In this document: in pieces, positions 18,108 to 27,822 of the stretch
How the letters are laid out: every line of letters begins with the position of its first letter
How positions within the stretch are numbered: position 1 is the first letter of the stretch
Assembly: GCF_007997085.1 (NCBI RefSeq)
Contig: NZ_VORR01000002.1
Location: 1-64,000 of the forward strand
Length of the DNA stretch: 64,000 bases
Source of the DNA: Polaribacter sp. IC066
GTDB taxonomy: Bacteria; Bacteroidota; Bacteroidia; Flavobacteriales; Flavobacteriaceae
Direction: 5' to 3'
The notes under the pieces: generated by a model
Databases searched by the model: none
Seen by the model: the letters and a program-made list of their open reading frames with translations, nothing else
What the model was told of the DNA's origin: nothing
Translations under genes and position numbers: made by a program

Positions 18108-21100
18108 TTAATCCAACCGAATCAAATCAATCGTACTTTCTTTTACTTTTTTATTTAATTCTTTTACCTTTTTATCAAACAGCGTATATAATTTAGTTAA
18201 TTCTATGTCAATATCTTTTGTAATAGCATTCTTAAAATCGATTGCTTGTTGCGTAGGCGCATAGTTTCCTATTCTTGTTAAAGAATTTAAATGTGCCAAT
18301 TTATTGTTTAAACGAATCGGGAAATTCAATGGATCTTGTCCGCTTTTAGATTTTGTTTGATATAGCGTTTCTTCAATTTTAGTCATGTCTTTTACTAAAG
18401 TATCCGCAAAATCTAACAACTCTTTATGTTTTGTTTTATCAGAAATAGATGTTTTTAACAAACTAACCTGGGCTCTCACTTTTTTCACGTTTATCAATGC
18501 TTTATGAATTTCGGTCATTTTAGTGTTGATATTATTGATAAAGTCAAATTGCGCTTTCATATCACTTTCTGAAGCTTCAGAAACAGGATTTTTTAAAATC
18601 TTAAAACTCTGCTGTATTTTTCTATCGTTCACAGCTAATTCTACTTTATAAGTTCCAGGCAATGCCATTGGGCCATCTAAAGAAGCCCACCATAAAATCA
18701 TTCCTTTTACAGATTCTGCGCCAGTATACATCATGTTCCAGTTAAAAACATTGTTTCCATCTTCAAGTTTTAAAGTTTCTTCTTTGTTTTCTTTGTTTGG
18801 TTTTGTTGAATATTTTTTGATTAAAGTATCATTCGAATCATAAAAAGACAGTGCAATCGTATCTTTTTCGTTTTCTTTTTTGATAAAATAATTTACAGCA
18901 ACACCACCAGCATGGTTTGTCCCTGCAGTTCTAGAAGTTCGTCCGTTTCCGCCAGATAAATTATACGCATCTTTTGGCTGGTATAAAACCAGATCTTCTT
19001 TTAAGATTGCTTCATTTAGTTGATGTAAAGGGGTTAAATCGTCAATAATCCAAAGAGAACGACCTTGTGTTGCCGCAATTAAATTATCGTCTTTAATGGC
19101 CAAATCGGTAATTGGTACAATCGGTAAATTTTGTTGAAAAGATTGCCAGTTTTTTCCGTCATCAAAAGAAATATACATTCCTTTTTCTGTGCCAGCATAT
19201 AACAAGCCTTTTCTTTTAGGATCTGCTCTTAAGGCTCTGGTAAAACTTTCTTCTCCAATTCCGTCTACAATTAAATCCCAAGATTTTCCGTAGTTTTCTG
19301 TTTTATAAATATAAGGTGCATAATCGCCAGATTTATATTTTGTACCAACAATATAAGCGCCACCCTTTGTAAAAGGATCTACTTCAATACAATTAATCAT
19401 CATCCATTCGGGCATTTTTTTAGGGGTAATATTATCCCAAGTTTTGCCATTATTTTTAGAGACATGCACCAAACCGTCATCAGAGCCTGTGTAAATTAAA
19501 CCAGGTTCAAAGGCAGATTCTGTTGCAGCGAAAATAGTTCCGTAATATTCAACGCCTGTATTGTCTTGTGTAATAGGGCCGCCAGAAGAGCCTAACGTTG
19601 TAGGATCGTTTCTTGTTAAATCAGGACTAATTACTTCCCAAGATTGTCCTTCATTTTCGGTCACATGCAACTGATTAGAAGCAGCGTACAATCTCTTTTT
19701 ATTATTTGGCGAAAAGAAGATTGGAAAATTCCATTGAAAACGATATTTAAAATCTTCAGCTCCATGCCCCATTGGGTCGTCTGGCCAAACGTTTATAGCT
19801 CTTGTTTCTCCCGTTTTATGATTTTTTCTGGTTAATAATCCGCCATAACTTCCACCATAAACAATATCATCATTTAAAGGATCTACGGCAATATGTGCAC
19901 TTTCTCCACCTGCGGTGGATGTCCAATCAGATTCTGTAATAAAACTTTCAGAATTTCTATGAGCAATTCGAACAGTAGAATTGTCTTGTTGTGCAGCTAA
20001 AATTCGATACGGAAAATGATTATCTGTGGTAACTCTATAAAATTGCGAAGTTGGTTGATTATCCATCGTACTCCAATTTTCACCAGCATCAAAAGAAATT
20101 TGAGCTCCACCATCATCACCAATAATCATTCTTTGGTTGTCTTCTGGCGCAATCCATAAATCATGATGATCGCCATGAGGAGCATTGTAAGTTGAATATG
20201 ATTTTCCGCCATCGGTAGATTTATGATAGCGAACATTTAAAACATATAAAATATCTTCGTCTTGAGTATCTGCGTATAAACGCGTGTAATACCAAGCTCT
20301 TTGGCGTAATTTTCGTTCAGAATTGATCAGTTCCCAAGTTTTACCGGCATCCGTAGATTTATAAACGCCACCTTTTTCATTTTCTATCAATGCCCAAACA
20401 ATATCAGAATTTACTGGTGAAACAGTTACACCGCTAATTCCCCAAATGCCATTTGGTAATCCTTTATTTTCAGAAATATTCGTCCAAGTTTCTCCTTCGT
20501 CGGTACTTTTCCACATCGCAGAACCTTTCCCGCCAGACGACAAACTATACGGAGTTCTTCGCACATCCCAAGTAGTAGCATATAAAATTCTAGGATTATT
20601 TGGGTCGATAATTAAATCGACAACGCCAGAGTTTTCATCAGAAAATAACACTTTTTTCCAGTTTTCGCCACCATCAACAGATTTATAAATACCTCTTTCT
20701 TGGGTTGGTTTGTATAAATCACCCATGACACCTGCAAAAACAATATCAGCATTTTCAGGATGAATTCTCATTCTAGGAATGTGTCTAGAGTTTTTTAAAC
20801 CCATGTGTTTCCAAGTTTTTCCTGCGTTTTCAGATTTCCAAATTCCGTCACCAGAAGAAACATTTCCTCGAACGGTTTTTTCTCCCATACCAACATAAAT
20901 TACGTTGTTATCAGATTCAGCAACGGCAACTGCGCCCACAGAACCCCCAAAAAAGCCGTCAGAAATATTTTGCCAAGTATTACCGGCATCGGTAGTTTTC
21001 CATACACCACCGCCAGTTGCGCCCATATAAAAAAGATTCGCTTTATCAGAAACACCGGTAACGGCAGCAGATCTTCCGCCTCTAAAAGGGCCAATATTTC

Positions 21101-21215
21101 GCCATTCTACAGCGCTAAAATATTCTTCAGAAACTTTGGTAGCTGTTTTTTGTGCATTAACTTTGACGCTTGCAGACAGAAAAATGCAAATTGCCAGAAA
21201 AAGAATTTTTTTCAT
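18108..21215 (-). CDS. Secreted BNR/VPS10-like beta-propeller protein
   Basis: The 1,035-residue protein has a signal peptide (MKKILFLAICIFLSASVKVNAQ). Many BNR/Asp-box repeats follow, for example GGVWKTTDAGNTWQN, GIWKSENAGKTWK, GIYKSVDGGENWK and GVYKSTDAGKTWE, filling about residues 35-720 as two or more propellers like sortilin-type VPS10 domains. The C-terminal 300 residues contain a small beta domain and helices. It is often annotated as a glycosyl hydrolase, but no catalytic residues can be assigned, so a binding or scaffold role is as likely. It has no T9SS tail. The gene stands alone, divergent from aroA. Confidence 0.82.
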   Translation of the reverse strand: MKKILFLAICIFLSASVKVNAQKTATKVSEEYFSAVEWRNIGPFRGGRSAAVTGVSDKANLFYMGATGGGVWKTTDAGNTWQNISDGFFGGSVGAVAVAESDNNVIYVGMGEKTVRGNVSSGDGIWKSENAGKTWKHMGLKNSRHIPRMRIHPENADIVFAGVMGDLYKPTQERGIYKSVDGGENWKKVLFSDENSGVVDLIIDPNNPRILYATTWDVRRTPYSLSSGGKGSAMWKSTDEGETWTNISENKGLPNGIWGISGVTVSPVNSDIVWALIENEKGGVYKSTDAGKTWELINSERKLRQRAWYYTRLYADTQDEDILYVLNVRYHKSTDGGKSYSTYNAPHGDHHDLWIAPEDNQRMIIGDDGGAQISFDAGENWSTMDNQPTSQFYRVTTDNHFPYRILAAQQDNSTVRIAHRNSESFITESDWTSTAGGESAHIAVDPLNDDIVYGGSYGGLLTRKNHKTGETRAINVWPDDPMGHGAEDFKYRFQWNFPIFFSPNNKKRLYAASNQLHVTENEGQSWEVISPDLTRNDPTTLGSSGGPITQDNTGVEYYGTIFAATESAFEPGLIYTGSDDGLVHVSKNNGKTWDNITPKKMPEWMMINCIEVDPFTKGGAYIVGTKYKSGDYAPYIYKTENYGKSWDLIVDGIGEESFTRALRADPKRKGLLYAGTEKGMYISFDDGKNWQSFQQNLPIVPITDLAIKDDNLIAATQGRSLWIIDDLTPLHQLNEAILKEDLVLYQPKDAYNLSGGNGRTSRTAGTNHAGGVAVNYFIKKENEKDTIALSFYDSNDTLIKKYSTKPNKENKEETLKLEDGNNVFNWNMMYTGAESVKGMILWWASLDGPMALPGTYKVELAVNDRKIQQSFKILKNPVSEASESDMKAQFDFINNINTKMTEIHKALINVKKVRAQVSLLKTSISDKTKHKELLDFADTLVKDMTKIEETLYQTKSKSGQDPLNFPIRLNNKLAHLNSLTRIGNYAPTQQAIDFKNAITKDIDIELTKLYTLFDKKVKELNKKVKESTIDLIRLD

Positions 21216-21270
21216 AAGGGTTAGTTGTAAGTTTGAAAGTTAAAAGTAAGAATTAAAATCAGGTTTGAGA

Positions 21271-22506
21271 ATGGACATATTGTTAAATGTTATAGCGGAT
21301 AAAAATATTCATGAAAAAATTACCATTTCTGGTTCTAAAAGTGAGTCGAATAGATTGCTTATTTTACAAAAACTATTTCCAGAAATAGCTATTGAAAATT
21401 TATCAGATTCAGATGATTCTATACATATGCAACATGCACTTTCTACAGATAATGAATTGGTAGATATTAGCCATGCGGGTACAGCGATGCGTTTTTTAAC
21501 CTCTTATTTTGCAGTAAACCAAGGTAGAGAAACGGTTTTAACAGGTTCTGAAAGAATGCAAAACAGACCGATTGAAATTTTGGTTAATGCTTTGAGTGAT
21601 TTGGGCGCAGAAATATCTTACGAAGAAAAAGTTGGATATCCGCCAATAAGATTGAAAGGAACAAAAATTACAAAAGATAAAGTTCAGATTAACGGAAATG
21701 TGAGTAGTCAATATATTTCTTCCTTATTATTAATCGCTTCGAAATTAGAAAACGGATTGGAAATTGAGCTTTTAGGCGATATTACATCAATTCCGTATAT
21801 AAAAATGACATTGAGTTTGTTAACGCAGTTAGGCATCGAGAATAAATTTGAAGGGAATGTCATCAAGGTACATCCGAAGAAAGAAATACAGAAACAAGTT
21901 GTTGTGGTAGAATCTGATTGGAGCTCTGCAAGTTATTTTTATTCGATTGTTGCCTCTGCAGCAATGGGTTCAGAAATCCAATTATCTGCCTATAAAAAAG
22001 AAAGTTTACAAGGCGATTCTTGTTTGGCAGAGATTTACCAACATTTTGGGGTACAAACTATTTTCGGCGAGAATTTTATCACCCTAAAAAAAGAAAAGGA
22101 AAGTAATAAAGGGGTTTTAGAAATCGATTTAAAAAATGCGCCTGACATTGCACAAACAATTGCAGTTACATGTTTTGCAGAAGGAATTGCGTGCAATTTA
22201 GTGGGTTTGCATACTTTAAAGATCAAAGAAACCGATAGATTGGTGGCTTTACATGACGAATTATCGAAGTTGGGGGCCATAATTACCGTGACAGACAAAA
22301 GTTTACATCTAAAAAAATCATCAGAAATAAAAGAAAATATAGCCATTAAAACCTATAACGATCACAGAATGGCAATGGCGTTTGCACCTTTGGCTTTAAA
22401 GGTTTCTATTAAAATTTTAAATGCGGAAGTGGTTACAAAGTCATACCAAAAATTTTGGGATGATATGCAACAAATTGGAATTAATATTAGCGAAGTTAAA
22501 AGATAA
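21271..22506 (+). CDS. aroA: 3-phosphoshikimate 1-carboxyvinyltransferase (EPSP synthase)
   Basis: The enzyme of about 411 residues transfers enolpyruvate from PEP to shikimate 3-phosphate. Visible motifs are ISGSKSESNRLLI (substrate-binding Lys/Ser), ISHAGTAMRFLTSYFA, LTGSERMQNRP, IKETDRLVAL and TYNDHRMAMAFA. I chose the ATG at 21271; a TTG six bases upstream is a poorer start. It is followed 67 bp later by queA, which has a promoter of its own. Confidence 0.94.
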   Translation: MDILLNVIADKNIHEKITISGSKSESNRLLILQKLFPEIAIENLSDSDDSIHMQHALSTDNELVDISHAGTAMRFLTSYFAVNQGRETVLTGSERMQNRPIEILVNALSDLGAEISYEEKVGYPPIRLKGTKITKDKVQINGNVSSQYISSLLLIASKLENGLEIELLGDITSIPYIKMTLSLLTQLGIENKFEGNVIKVHPKKEIQKQVVVVESDWSSASYFYSIVASAAMGSEIQLSAYKKESLQGDSCLAEIYQHFGVQTIFGENFITLKKEKESNKGVLEIDLKNAPDIAQTIAVTCFAEGIACNLVGLHTLKIKETDRLVALHDELSKLGAIITVTDKSLHLKKSSEIKENIAIKTYNDHRMAMAFAPLALKVSIKILNAEVVTKSYQKFWDDMQQIGINISEVKR

Positions 22507-22518
22507 ACAGTCAAACAC

Positions 22519-22550
22519 TTGACAACGCCTATTTGCATATCGTATCTTTG
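22519..22550 (+). promoter_or_regulatory. Promoter of queA (TTG ... TATCTTTG)
   Basis: The -33 TTG lies at 22519-22521 and the -7 element TATCTTTG at 22543-22550, with 21 bp between. This is a good match to the Bacteroidota consensus. The start codon is at 22574. Confidence 0.65.
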
Positions 22551-22573
22551 CAACTTTTATAGCAAATATATAT

Positions 22574-23623
22574 ATGAAATTATCGCAATTTGATTTTGAA
22601 TTACCAGAAGAACTGCTAGCAACTTACCCTGCAGAGCATAGAGATGAATCTCGTTTGATGGTATTAAATAGAAAAGACCAAACTATAGAGCACAAAACTT
22701 TTAAAGATGTTATTGATTACTTTGAAGAAGGTGATGTAATGATGTTGAATAACACCAAAGTTTTTCCTGCAAGAATGTTTGGGAATAAGGAAAAAACAGG
22801 AGCAAGAATTGAGGTTTTCTTATTGAGAGAACTAAATTCTGAAAACAGATTGTGGGATGTTTTAGTAGATCCGGCAAGAAAAATTAGAATCGGAAACAAA
22901 TTGTTTTTTGGAGAAGATGATAGTTTAGTGGCAGAAGTGATAGATAATACAACGTCTAGAGGAAGAACTTTACGTTTTTTATACGATGGAAGTTACGAGG
23001 CTTTTAGAGAAAAATTATTGGAATTAGGAGAAACTCCTTTACCAAAGTCAATGAATAGAGACGTGGAAGCTTCTGATGAAGATCGTTTTCAAACCATTTA
23101 CGCAAAACATGAAGGAGCGGTTGCAGCACCTGCAGCGGGTTTGCATTTTTCTAAACATTTATTAAAGCGTTTAGAAATTAAAGGCGTAGATTTTGCTGAA
23201 ATGACATTGCATGTTGGGTTAGGAACTTTTAGTGCTGTTGAGGTAGAAGATTTATCGAAACACAAAATGGATTCTGAACAAATTGTAATTCCTGCTGCTA
23301 CGGCAGAGAAAATAAACAAAGCTAAAAAAGAAAAAAGAAGAATTTGTGCCGTAGGTACAACGGTTATGAGAACTGTAGAATCTTCTGTTTCTTCAAAACA
23401 AGAATTAAATGCTTTTGAAGGTTGGACAAATAAATTTATTTTTCCTCCTTTTGAGTTTAGCATCGCAAACGCTATGATTACGAATTTTCATCCACCAAAA
23501 TCTACCTTAATGATGCAGGGAGCTGCTTTTGCTGGGTATGATTTTTTAATGGAAGCGTATAAAGTAGCCATTAAAGAAGGTTATAAATTTTCTACATACG
23601 GCGATGCGTTGTTAATTATATAA
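22574..23623 (+). CDS. queA: S-adenosylmethionine:tRNA ribosyltransferase-isomerase
   Basis: The 349-residue enzyme makes epoxyqueuosine in tRNA. Family motifs run along its length: [23 protein letters not shown] at the start, [34 protein letters not shown], and [12 protein letters not shown] near the C-terminus, ending with [12 protein letters not shown]. It is complete and has its own promoter. A structured region and the rlmN promoter follow. Confidence 0.95.
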   Translation: MKLSQFDFELPEELLATYPAEHRDESRLMVLNRKDQTIEHKTFKDVIDYFEEGDVMMLNNTKVFPARMFGNKEKTGARIEVFLLRELNSENRLWDVLVDPARKIRIGNKLFFGEDDSLVAEVIDNTTSRGRTLRFLYDGSYEAFREKLLELGETPLPKSMNRDVEASDEDRFQTIYAKHEGAVAAPAAGLHFSKHLLKRLEIKGVDFAEMTLHVGLGTFSAVEVEDLSKHKMDSEQIVIPAATAEKINKAKKEKRRICAVGTTVMRTVESSVSSKQELNAFEGWTNKFIFPPFEFSIANAMITNFHPPKSTLMMQGAAFAGYDFLMEAYKVAIKEGYKFSTYGDALLII

Positions 23624-23646
23624 TTACAAATCATTTATATATTCAT

Positions 23647-23695
23647 AAACCTCACAAGCCTTTGCTGAACTTACTTCAGTATCGCTGTGAGGTTT
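23647..23695 (+). terminator. Nested hairpin after queA overlapping the rlmN promoter region
   Basis: A 10-bp stem (23647-23656 with 23686-23695) encloses an inner stem CTGAA/TTCAG (23665-23669 with 23675-23679). The outer right arm runs into a TTTTG. It may terminate queA; it also ends just before the rlmN -7 element, so it could affect that promoter. Confidence 0.45.
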
Positions 23696-23697
23696 TG

Positions 23698-23705
23698 TAT
23701 TTTTG
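23698..23705 (+). promoter_or_regulatory. Promoter -7 element of rlmN, implying a leaderless mRNA
   Basis: TATTTTTG matches TAnnTTTG and ends only 6 bp before the ATG at 23712. Transcription should therefore begin at or next to the start codon. Confidence 0.45.
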
Positions 23706-23711
23706 CAGAAC

Positions 23712-24752
23712 ATGGAAACAAAAAAGAAAGATATTAGAGCCTTAACTAAAGAGCAATTGCGAGATTTTTTTGTAGAAAATGGCGACAAAGCTTTTCGTGG
23801 CAACCAAGTTTATGAGTGGCTATGGAGTAAATCGTTGCACACTTTTGATGCTATGACCAACATTTCTAAACAAACCAGAGAAATGTTAGAAGAAAACTTT
23901 GTGATTAATCACATACAAGTAGATTCTATGCAAAAAAGTGAGGATGGTACTATAAAAAACGGCATTAAACTACATGATGGTTTAATTGTAGAGTCTGTTT
24001 TAATTCCGACTAAAAAAAGAACAACAGCCTGTGTTTCTAGTCAGGTTGGTTGTAGTTTAGATTGTAAATTCTGTGCAACGTCTCGTTTAAAAAGAATGCG
24101 GAATTTAAATCCTGATGAAATTTACGATCAAGTTGTGGTTATCGATAAGCAAAGCAGATTGTACTTTAATCATAAACTGACAAATATTGTTTTTATGGGA
24201 ATGGGAGAACCGCTCATGAACTATAAAAACGTAATGAAATCTATAGAAATGATTACATCTCCCGAAGGTTTAGGAATGTCATCAAAAAGAATTACAGTAT
24301 CTACTTCTGGTGTGCCAAAAATGATTAAAATGATGGCAGATGAAGACGTGAAATTTAATTTAGCCGTTTCTTTACATTCTGCGATTGATGAAGTAAGAAC
24401 TTCAATTATGCCTTTTAATAGTACTTTTCCGTTAAAAGATTTACGCGAATCTTTAGAGTATTGGTATGAAAAAACGCAACGAGAAATTACCTATGAATAT
24501 ATTGTTTGGGACGGAATTAACGACAAAAAAGAGGATATTATAGCACTGGTAGATTTTTGTAAAGCGGTACCTTGTAAAGTGAATTTAATAGAATACAATC
24601 CTATAGATGATGGTGAGTTTCAGCAAGCAAGTTCATCTGCAATTAATAATTATATTTCTAATTTAGAAATGAATGGTATTACCATAAATGTAAGAAGAAG
24701 TAGAGGTAAAGATATTGATGCTGCTTGCGGACAATTGGCAAATAAATCTTAA
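23712..24752 (+). CDS. rlmN: Dual-specificity 23S rRNA/tRNA adenine-C2 methyltransferase
   Basis: The 346-residue radical-SAM enzyme methylates A2503 of 23S rRNA and A37 of some tRNAs. The iron-sulfur cluster motif CSLDCKFC uses C114, C118 and C121. The mechanistic Cys that forms the protein-RNA intermediate is in DIDAACGQL near the C-terminus. GMGEPLMNY is the SAM-binding GGE-type motif. The ATG at 23712 is preferred over an upstream TTG, since it opens the usual METKKKDIR start. Confidence 0.95.
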   Translation: METKKKDIRALTKEQLRDFFVENGDKAFRGNQVYEWLWSKSLHTFDAMTNISKQTREMLEENFVINHIQVDSMQKSEDGTIKNGIKLHDGLIVESVLIPTKKRTTACVSSQVGCSLDCKFCATSRLKRMRNLNPDEIYDQVVVIDKQSRLYFNHKLTNIVFMGMGEPLMNYKNVMKSIEMITSPEGLGMSSKRITVSTSGVPKMIKMMADEDVKFNLAVSLHSAIDEVRTSIMPFNSTFPLKDLRESLEYWYEKTQREITYEYIVWDGINDKKEDIIALVDFCKAVPCKVNLIEYNPIDDGEFQQASSSAINNYISNLEMNGITINVRRSRGKDIDAACGQLANKS

Positions 24753-24760
24753 AAACTTTA

Positions 24761-25252
24761 ATGATGAAGAATTTTAGTATCAGTTTATTACTTTTATGTT
24801 CATTAAGTTTAGTAGCGCAAGACAAAAAGAAAACTTTTTGGCAAACACTAAAAGGAGAAGAGTTAGAAACTTCGATATCTTTTCTTCCCTTTGGCACGCA
24901 CTACACTTCTTTAGAGTTTAATGAAGTTTGGTACACCACTTTTAACTACAAAAGTATAGAGCTTTTGGTTTTTAAAAATTCTTTTAATGAGCCTACTATA
25001 GGGGCACTATATAAAAGGAAAATTGGTATTACTCAAAAATTGTCGCTTATTTATGGTATTGGTATTATGTATGGTTATCATGGTGAATTAGTCGATGTAC
25101 CTACTATACCGTTTAGAAATACGTTTCTATTTAAAGGAGAAATTAACCCTTTGGCCGGGCTTACTTTTGACTATAGATTCGCTAAAAAATTTAGCTTTCA
25201 ATTAGCTTTATCTCCTGCCGTTGGTATTTACGGCTTTCGATATTTCCTTTAA
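24761..25252 (+). CDS. Hypothetical exported protein
   Basis: The 163-residue protein begins Met-Met, so either ATG could be used. A signal peptide (FSISLLLLCSLSLVAQ) leads into a beta-rich chain with repeated aromatic strands (YTSLEFNEVWYTTFNY, LSLIYGIGIMYGYHG) and a final FQLALSPAVGIYGFRYFL that looks like the last strand of an outer-membrane barrel. I recognise no family. It starts 8 bp after rlmN and is followed closely by the polyprenyl synthase gene, so all three may be one transcript. Confidence 0.65.
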   Translation: MMKNFSISLLLLCSLSLVAQDKKKTFWQTLKGEELETSISFLPFGTHYTSLEFNEVWYTTFNYKSIELLVFKNSFNEPTIGALYKRKIGITQKLSLIYGIGIMYGYHGELVDVPTIPFRNTFLFKGEINPLAGLTFDYRFAKKFSFQLALSPAVGIYGFRYFL

Positions 25253-25274
25253 TATAGTAAAATTTGTAAAACGG

Positions 25275-26252
25275 ATGAAAACAGTAGAATCTATAAAACT
25301 TCCTATTAAAAGTGAAATGGAACTCTTTGAAAAAAAGTTCAAGGATTCTATGCTTTCTAAAGTACCACTTTTAAACAGAATTACCTATTATATTGTTCGT
25401 AGAAAAGGAAAACAAATGCGACCAATGTTTGTTTTTTTAGTTGCAAAAATGGTTTCTGATGGCGGTTTTGATGAAAGAACCTATAGAGGAGCTTCTGTCG
25501 TAGAATTAATTCATACAGCCACTTTAGTGCATGATGATGTGGTAGATGATAGCAATAGAAGACGTGGTTTTTTCTCTATAAATGCTCTTTGGAAAAATAA
25601 AATTGCGGTTTTAGTGGGTGATTTTTTACTTTCTAAAGGACTGCTTTTATCGATCGATAATGAAGATTTCGATTTGTTAAAATTAATTTCTATCGCGGTT
25701 CGTGAAATGAGCGAAGGTGAATTATTGCAAATAGAAAAAGCAAGAAAGCTAGATATTACAGAAGATATTTATTTTGATATTATCCGTCAGAAAACAGCAA
25801 GTTTAATTGCTGCTTGTTGCGGAATTGGTGCGGCTTCTGTAGGTGCAAAACAAGACACTGTGCAGCAAATGCGAAAATTTGGCGAATATATTGGTATCGC
25901 TTTCCAGATTAAAGATGACCTATTTGATTATTCTGATGAAAAAATAGGAAAACCTACAGGCATCGATATTAAAGAGCAAAAAATGACCTTACCACTAATT
26001 CATACTTTGAATAATTGCTCTAAAAAAGAAAAAGCTTGGATTATAAATTCTATCAAGAAATACAATAAAGATAAAGTTAGAGTAAAAGAAGTGATTGCAT
26101 TCGTAAAACAAAATGGTGGTATCGAATACACTACTGCTAAAATGAATAGTTATAAAAACAAAGCTTTAGCCATTTTACAAAATTACCCAGAGTCGCCTTA
26201 TAGAGCCTCTTTATTACAAATGATAGATTATGTTGTAGAACGTAAAGTGTAG
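25275..26252 (+). CDS. Polyprenyl diphosphate synthase (trans, octaprenyl-type)
   Basis: The 325-residue enzyme has both aspartate-rich motifs of trans-prenyltransferases: HDDVVDD (first Asp at 87) and FQIKDDLFDYSDE in the second half. GKQMRP gives the substrate-binding Lys and Arg. It should build the long isoprenoid tail of menaquinone. The ATG at 25275 is used because frames upstream of it read back into the previous gene with a non-ATG start. It converges on the GH3 gene, 3 bp away. Confidence 0.9.
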   Translation: MKTVESIKLPIKSEMELFEKKFKDSMLSKVPLLNRITYYIVRRKGKQMRPMFVFLVAKMVSDGGFDERTYRGASVVELIHTATLVHDDVVDDSNRRRGFFSINALWKNKIAVLVGDFLLSKGLLLSIDNEDFDLLKLISIAVREMSEGELLQIEKARKLDITEDIYFDIIRQKTASLIAACCGIGAASVGAKQDTVQQMRKFGEYIGIAFQIKDDLFDYSDEKIGKPTGIDIKEQKMTLPLIHTLNNCSKKEKAWIINSIKKYNKDKVRVKEVIAFVKQNGGIEYTTAKMNSYKNKALAILQNYPESPYRASLLQMIDYVVERKV

Positions 26253-26255
26253 TTT

Positions 26256-27764
26256 TTATAACGCCAATAACTCCTCTACAAAAGCTCTAGAATTAGACAA
26301 CCTTGGCACTTTATGTTGTCCGCCTAATTTATCTTTTTTCTTTAGCCAATCATAAAATAACCCTTTTTTTGCCACATGAATTTTAGGCATTGCCAAAGCC
26401 ATAGAATTGTAACGTTTTGCTTCATAATCAGAATTGATAGATTTTAAGGCATTGTCTAACAACTCTGTAAAATAACACATGGTTTTTGGTTTTTTATTGA
26501 ATTCAATAATCCATTCATGACCACCACTATTTTTATCTTTCATAAAAATAGGTCCTACCGTATAATCAACAATGGTTGCATTTGTTTTTTCGCAAGCTAG
26601 TTTTAAAGCATCTTCTACATTTTCAATATTTAGTTCTTCACCAAAAACATTAATATAGTGTTTTGTTCTTCCTGTAATTTTAATTCGATAAGGCTCTAAA
26701 GAGGTAAACCTTATGGTGTCGCCAATTAAATAACGCCATAAACCACTATTTGTGGTAATTATTAAAGCATAATCAATATCCTTTTTTACTTCGGATAAAG
26801 GAATTGTTGAAGATTTTTCTCCCTTATAATTTTTCATCGGAATAAACTCATAAAAAATTCCGTAATCTAACATCAACAATAATTCTTTAGAACGATTTTT
26901 ATCTTGAATAGCAAAAAAGCCTTCAGAAGCATTATAGGTTTCATAATATTGAAAATCCTTTTTAGGAATTAGCTTTTTATACTGCTCTCTATAAGGGTTA
27001 AAGTTAACGCCTCCATGAAAATATACTTCCAGATTAGGCCAAACCTCTAGAATATTATTTTTTCCGGTTCGTTCTAAAACGCGGTTTAATAAGACGAGCA
27101 TCCAACTTGGTACACCAACTAAACTGGTAATATTCTCATGAATTGTCTCATCAATAATCGCCTCCATTTTAGTTTCCCATTCTGCCATTAAAGAAACTTC
27201 TTGACTAGGAGCAGAGCTATAATCTGCCCAAAAGGGTAAGTTTTCTGTAATAATTGCAGATAAATCTCCAAAATAAGAATTATTATCCTCGTAAATATCA
27301 GAACTTCCGCCTAGTCTTAGCGCTTTACCCGTAAACAACAACGTTTCTTCGTTGTTGTTAATGAACAAACACAGCATGTCTTTGCCAGCTTTCATGTGGC
27401 AATACTCTAAGGACTCGTCACTTACAGGAATAAATTTACTCTTTGCATTGGTGGTTCCGCTACTTTTTGCAAACCATTTTATGGGCGTTGGCCAAAATAA
27501 ATTTTGTTCTCCTTTTCTACAACGCTCAATTAAAGGTTCGACACTTTCATATTTTTGAATGGGAACTAAATTTGTAAAATCTTTATAATTTTTGATAGCT
27601 GAAAATTGATACGCTTTACCAAACTCGGTTTTTCTAGAAGCATGCGTAAGTTTTAACAGCAGTTCTTCCTGCACATCCGTAGGATATTTTAAAAATAATT
27701 CAATCTGATGAATTCGTTTTTTTAAAAACCATGAAATGATTGAATTTACTATGGGTAATGCCAT
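26256..27764 (-). CDS. GH3 auxin-responsive promoter family protein (acyl-adenylating type)
   Basis: The 502-residue protein belongs to the bacterial GH3 branch of acyl-acid amido synthetases. It shows the ATP-binding FAKSSGTTNAKSKFIPVS, ETYNASEGFFAIQD, and the C-terminal YRIKITGRTKHYINVFGEEL hinge region. Plant GH3 proteins adenylate carboxylic acids and couple them to amino acids; the substrate of the flavobacterial members is unknown. It is a single gene, divergent from the DUF2797 gene and convergent with the polyprenyl synthase gene. Confidence 0.88.
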   Translation of the reverse strand: MALPIVNSIISWFLKKRIHQIELFLKYPTDVQEELLLKLTHASRKTEFGKAYQFSAIKNYKDFTNLVPIQKYESVEPLIERCRKGEQNLFWPTPIKWFAKSSGTTNAKSKFIPVSDESLEYCHMKAGKDMLCLFINNNEETLLFTGKALRLGGSSDIYEDNNSYFGDLSAIITENLPFWADYSSAPSQEVSLMAEWETKMEAIIDETIHENITSLVGVPSWMLVLLNRVLERTGKNNILEVWPNLEVYFHGGVNFNPYREQYKKLIPKKDFQYYETYNASEGFFAIQDKNRSKELLLMLDYGIFYEFIPMKNYKGEKSSTIPLSEVKKDIDYALIITTNSGLWRYLIGDTIRFTSLEPYRIKITGRTKHYINVFGEELNIENVEDALKLACEKTNATIVDYTVGPIFMKDKNSGGHEWIIEFNKKPKTMCYFTELLDNALKSINSDYEAKRYNSMALAMPKIHVAKKGLFYDWLKKKDKLGGQHKVPRLSNSRAFVEELLAL

Positions 27765-27785
27765 AAATTAAGTTCCGTTTTTTTG

Positions 27786-27793
27786 TAAATTTG
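27786..27793 (+). promoter_or_regulatory. Promoter -7 element of the DUF2797 gene
   Basis: TAAATTTG matches TAnnTTTG and lies 29 bp before the ATG at 27823. Confidence 0.45.
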
Positions 27794-27822
27794 TTGAACG
27801 CTAAAAATACTAAAATTTCGTT

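Noticed and set aside
20805..21224. Long plus-strand open frame inside the BNR gene
   Set aside because: It lies wholly within a well-supported minus-strand gene and shows no protein-like pattern.
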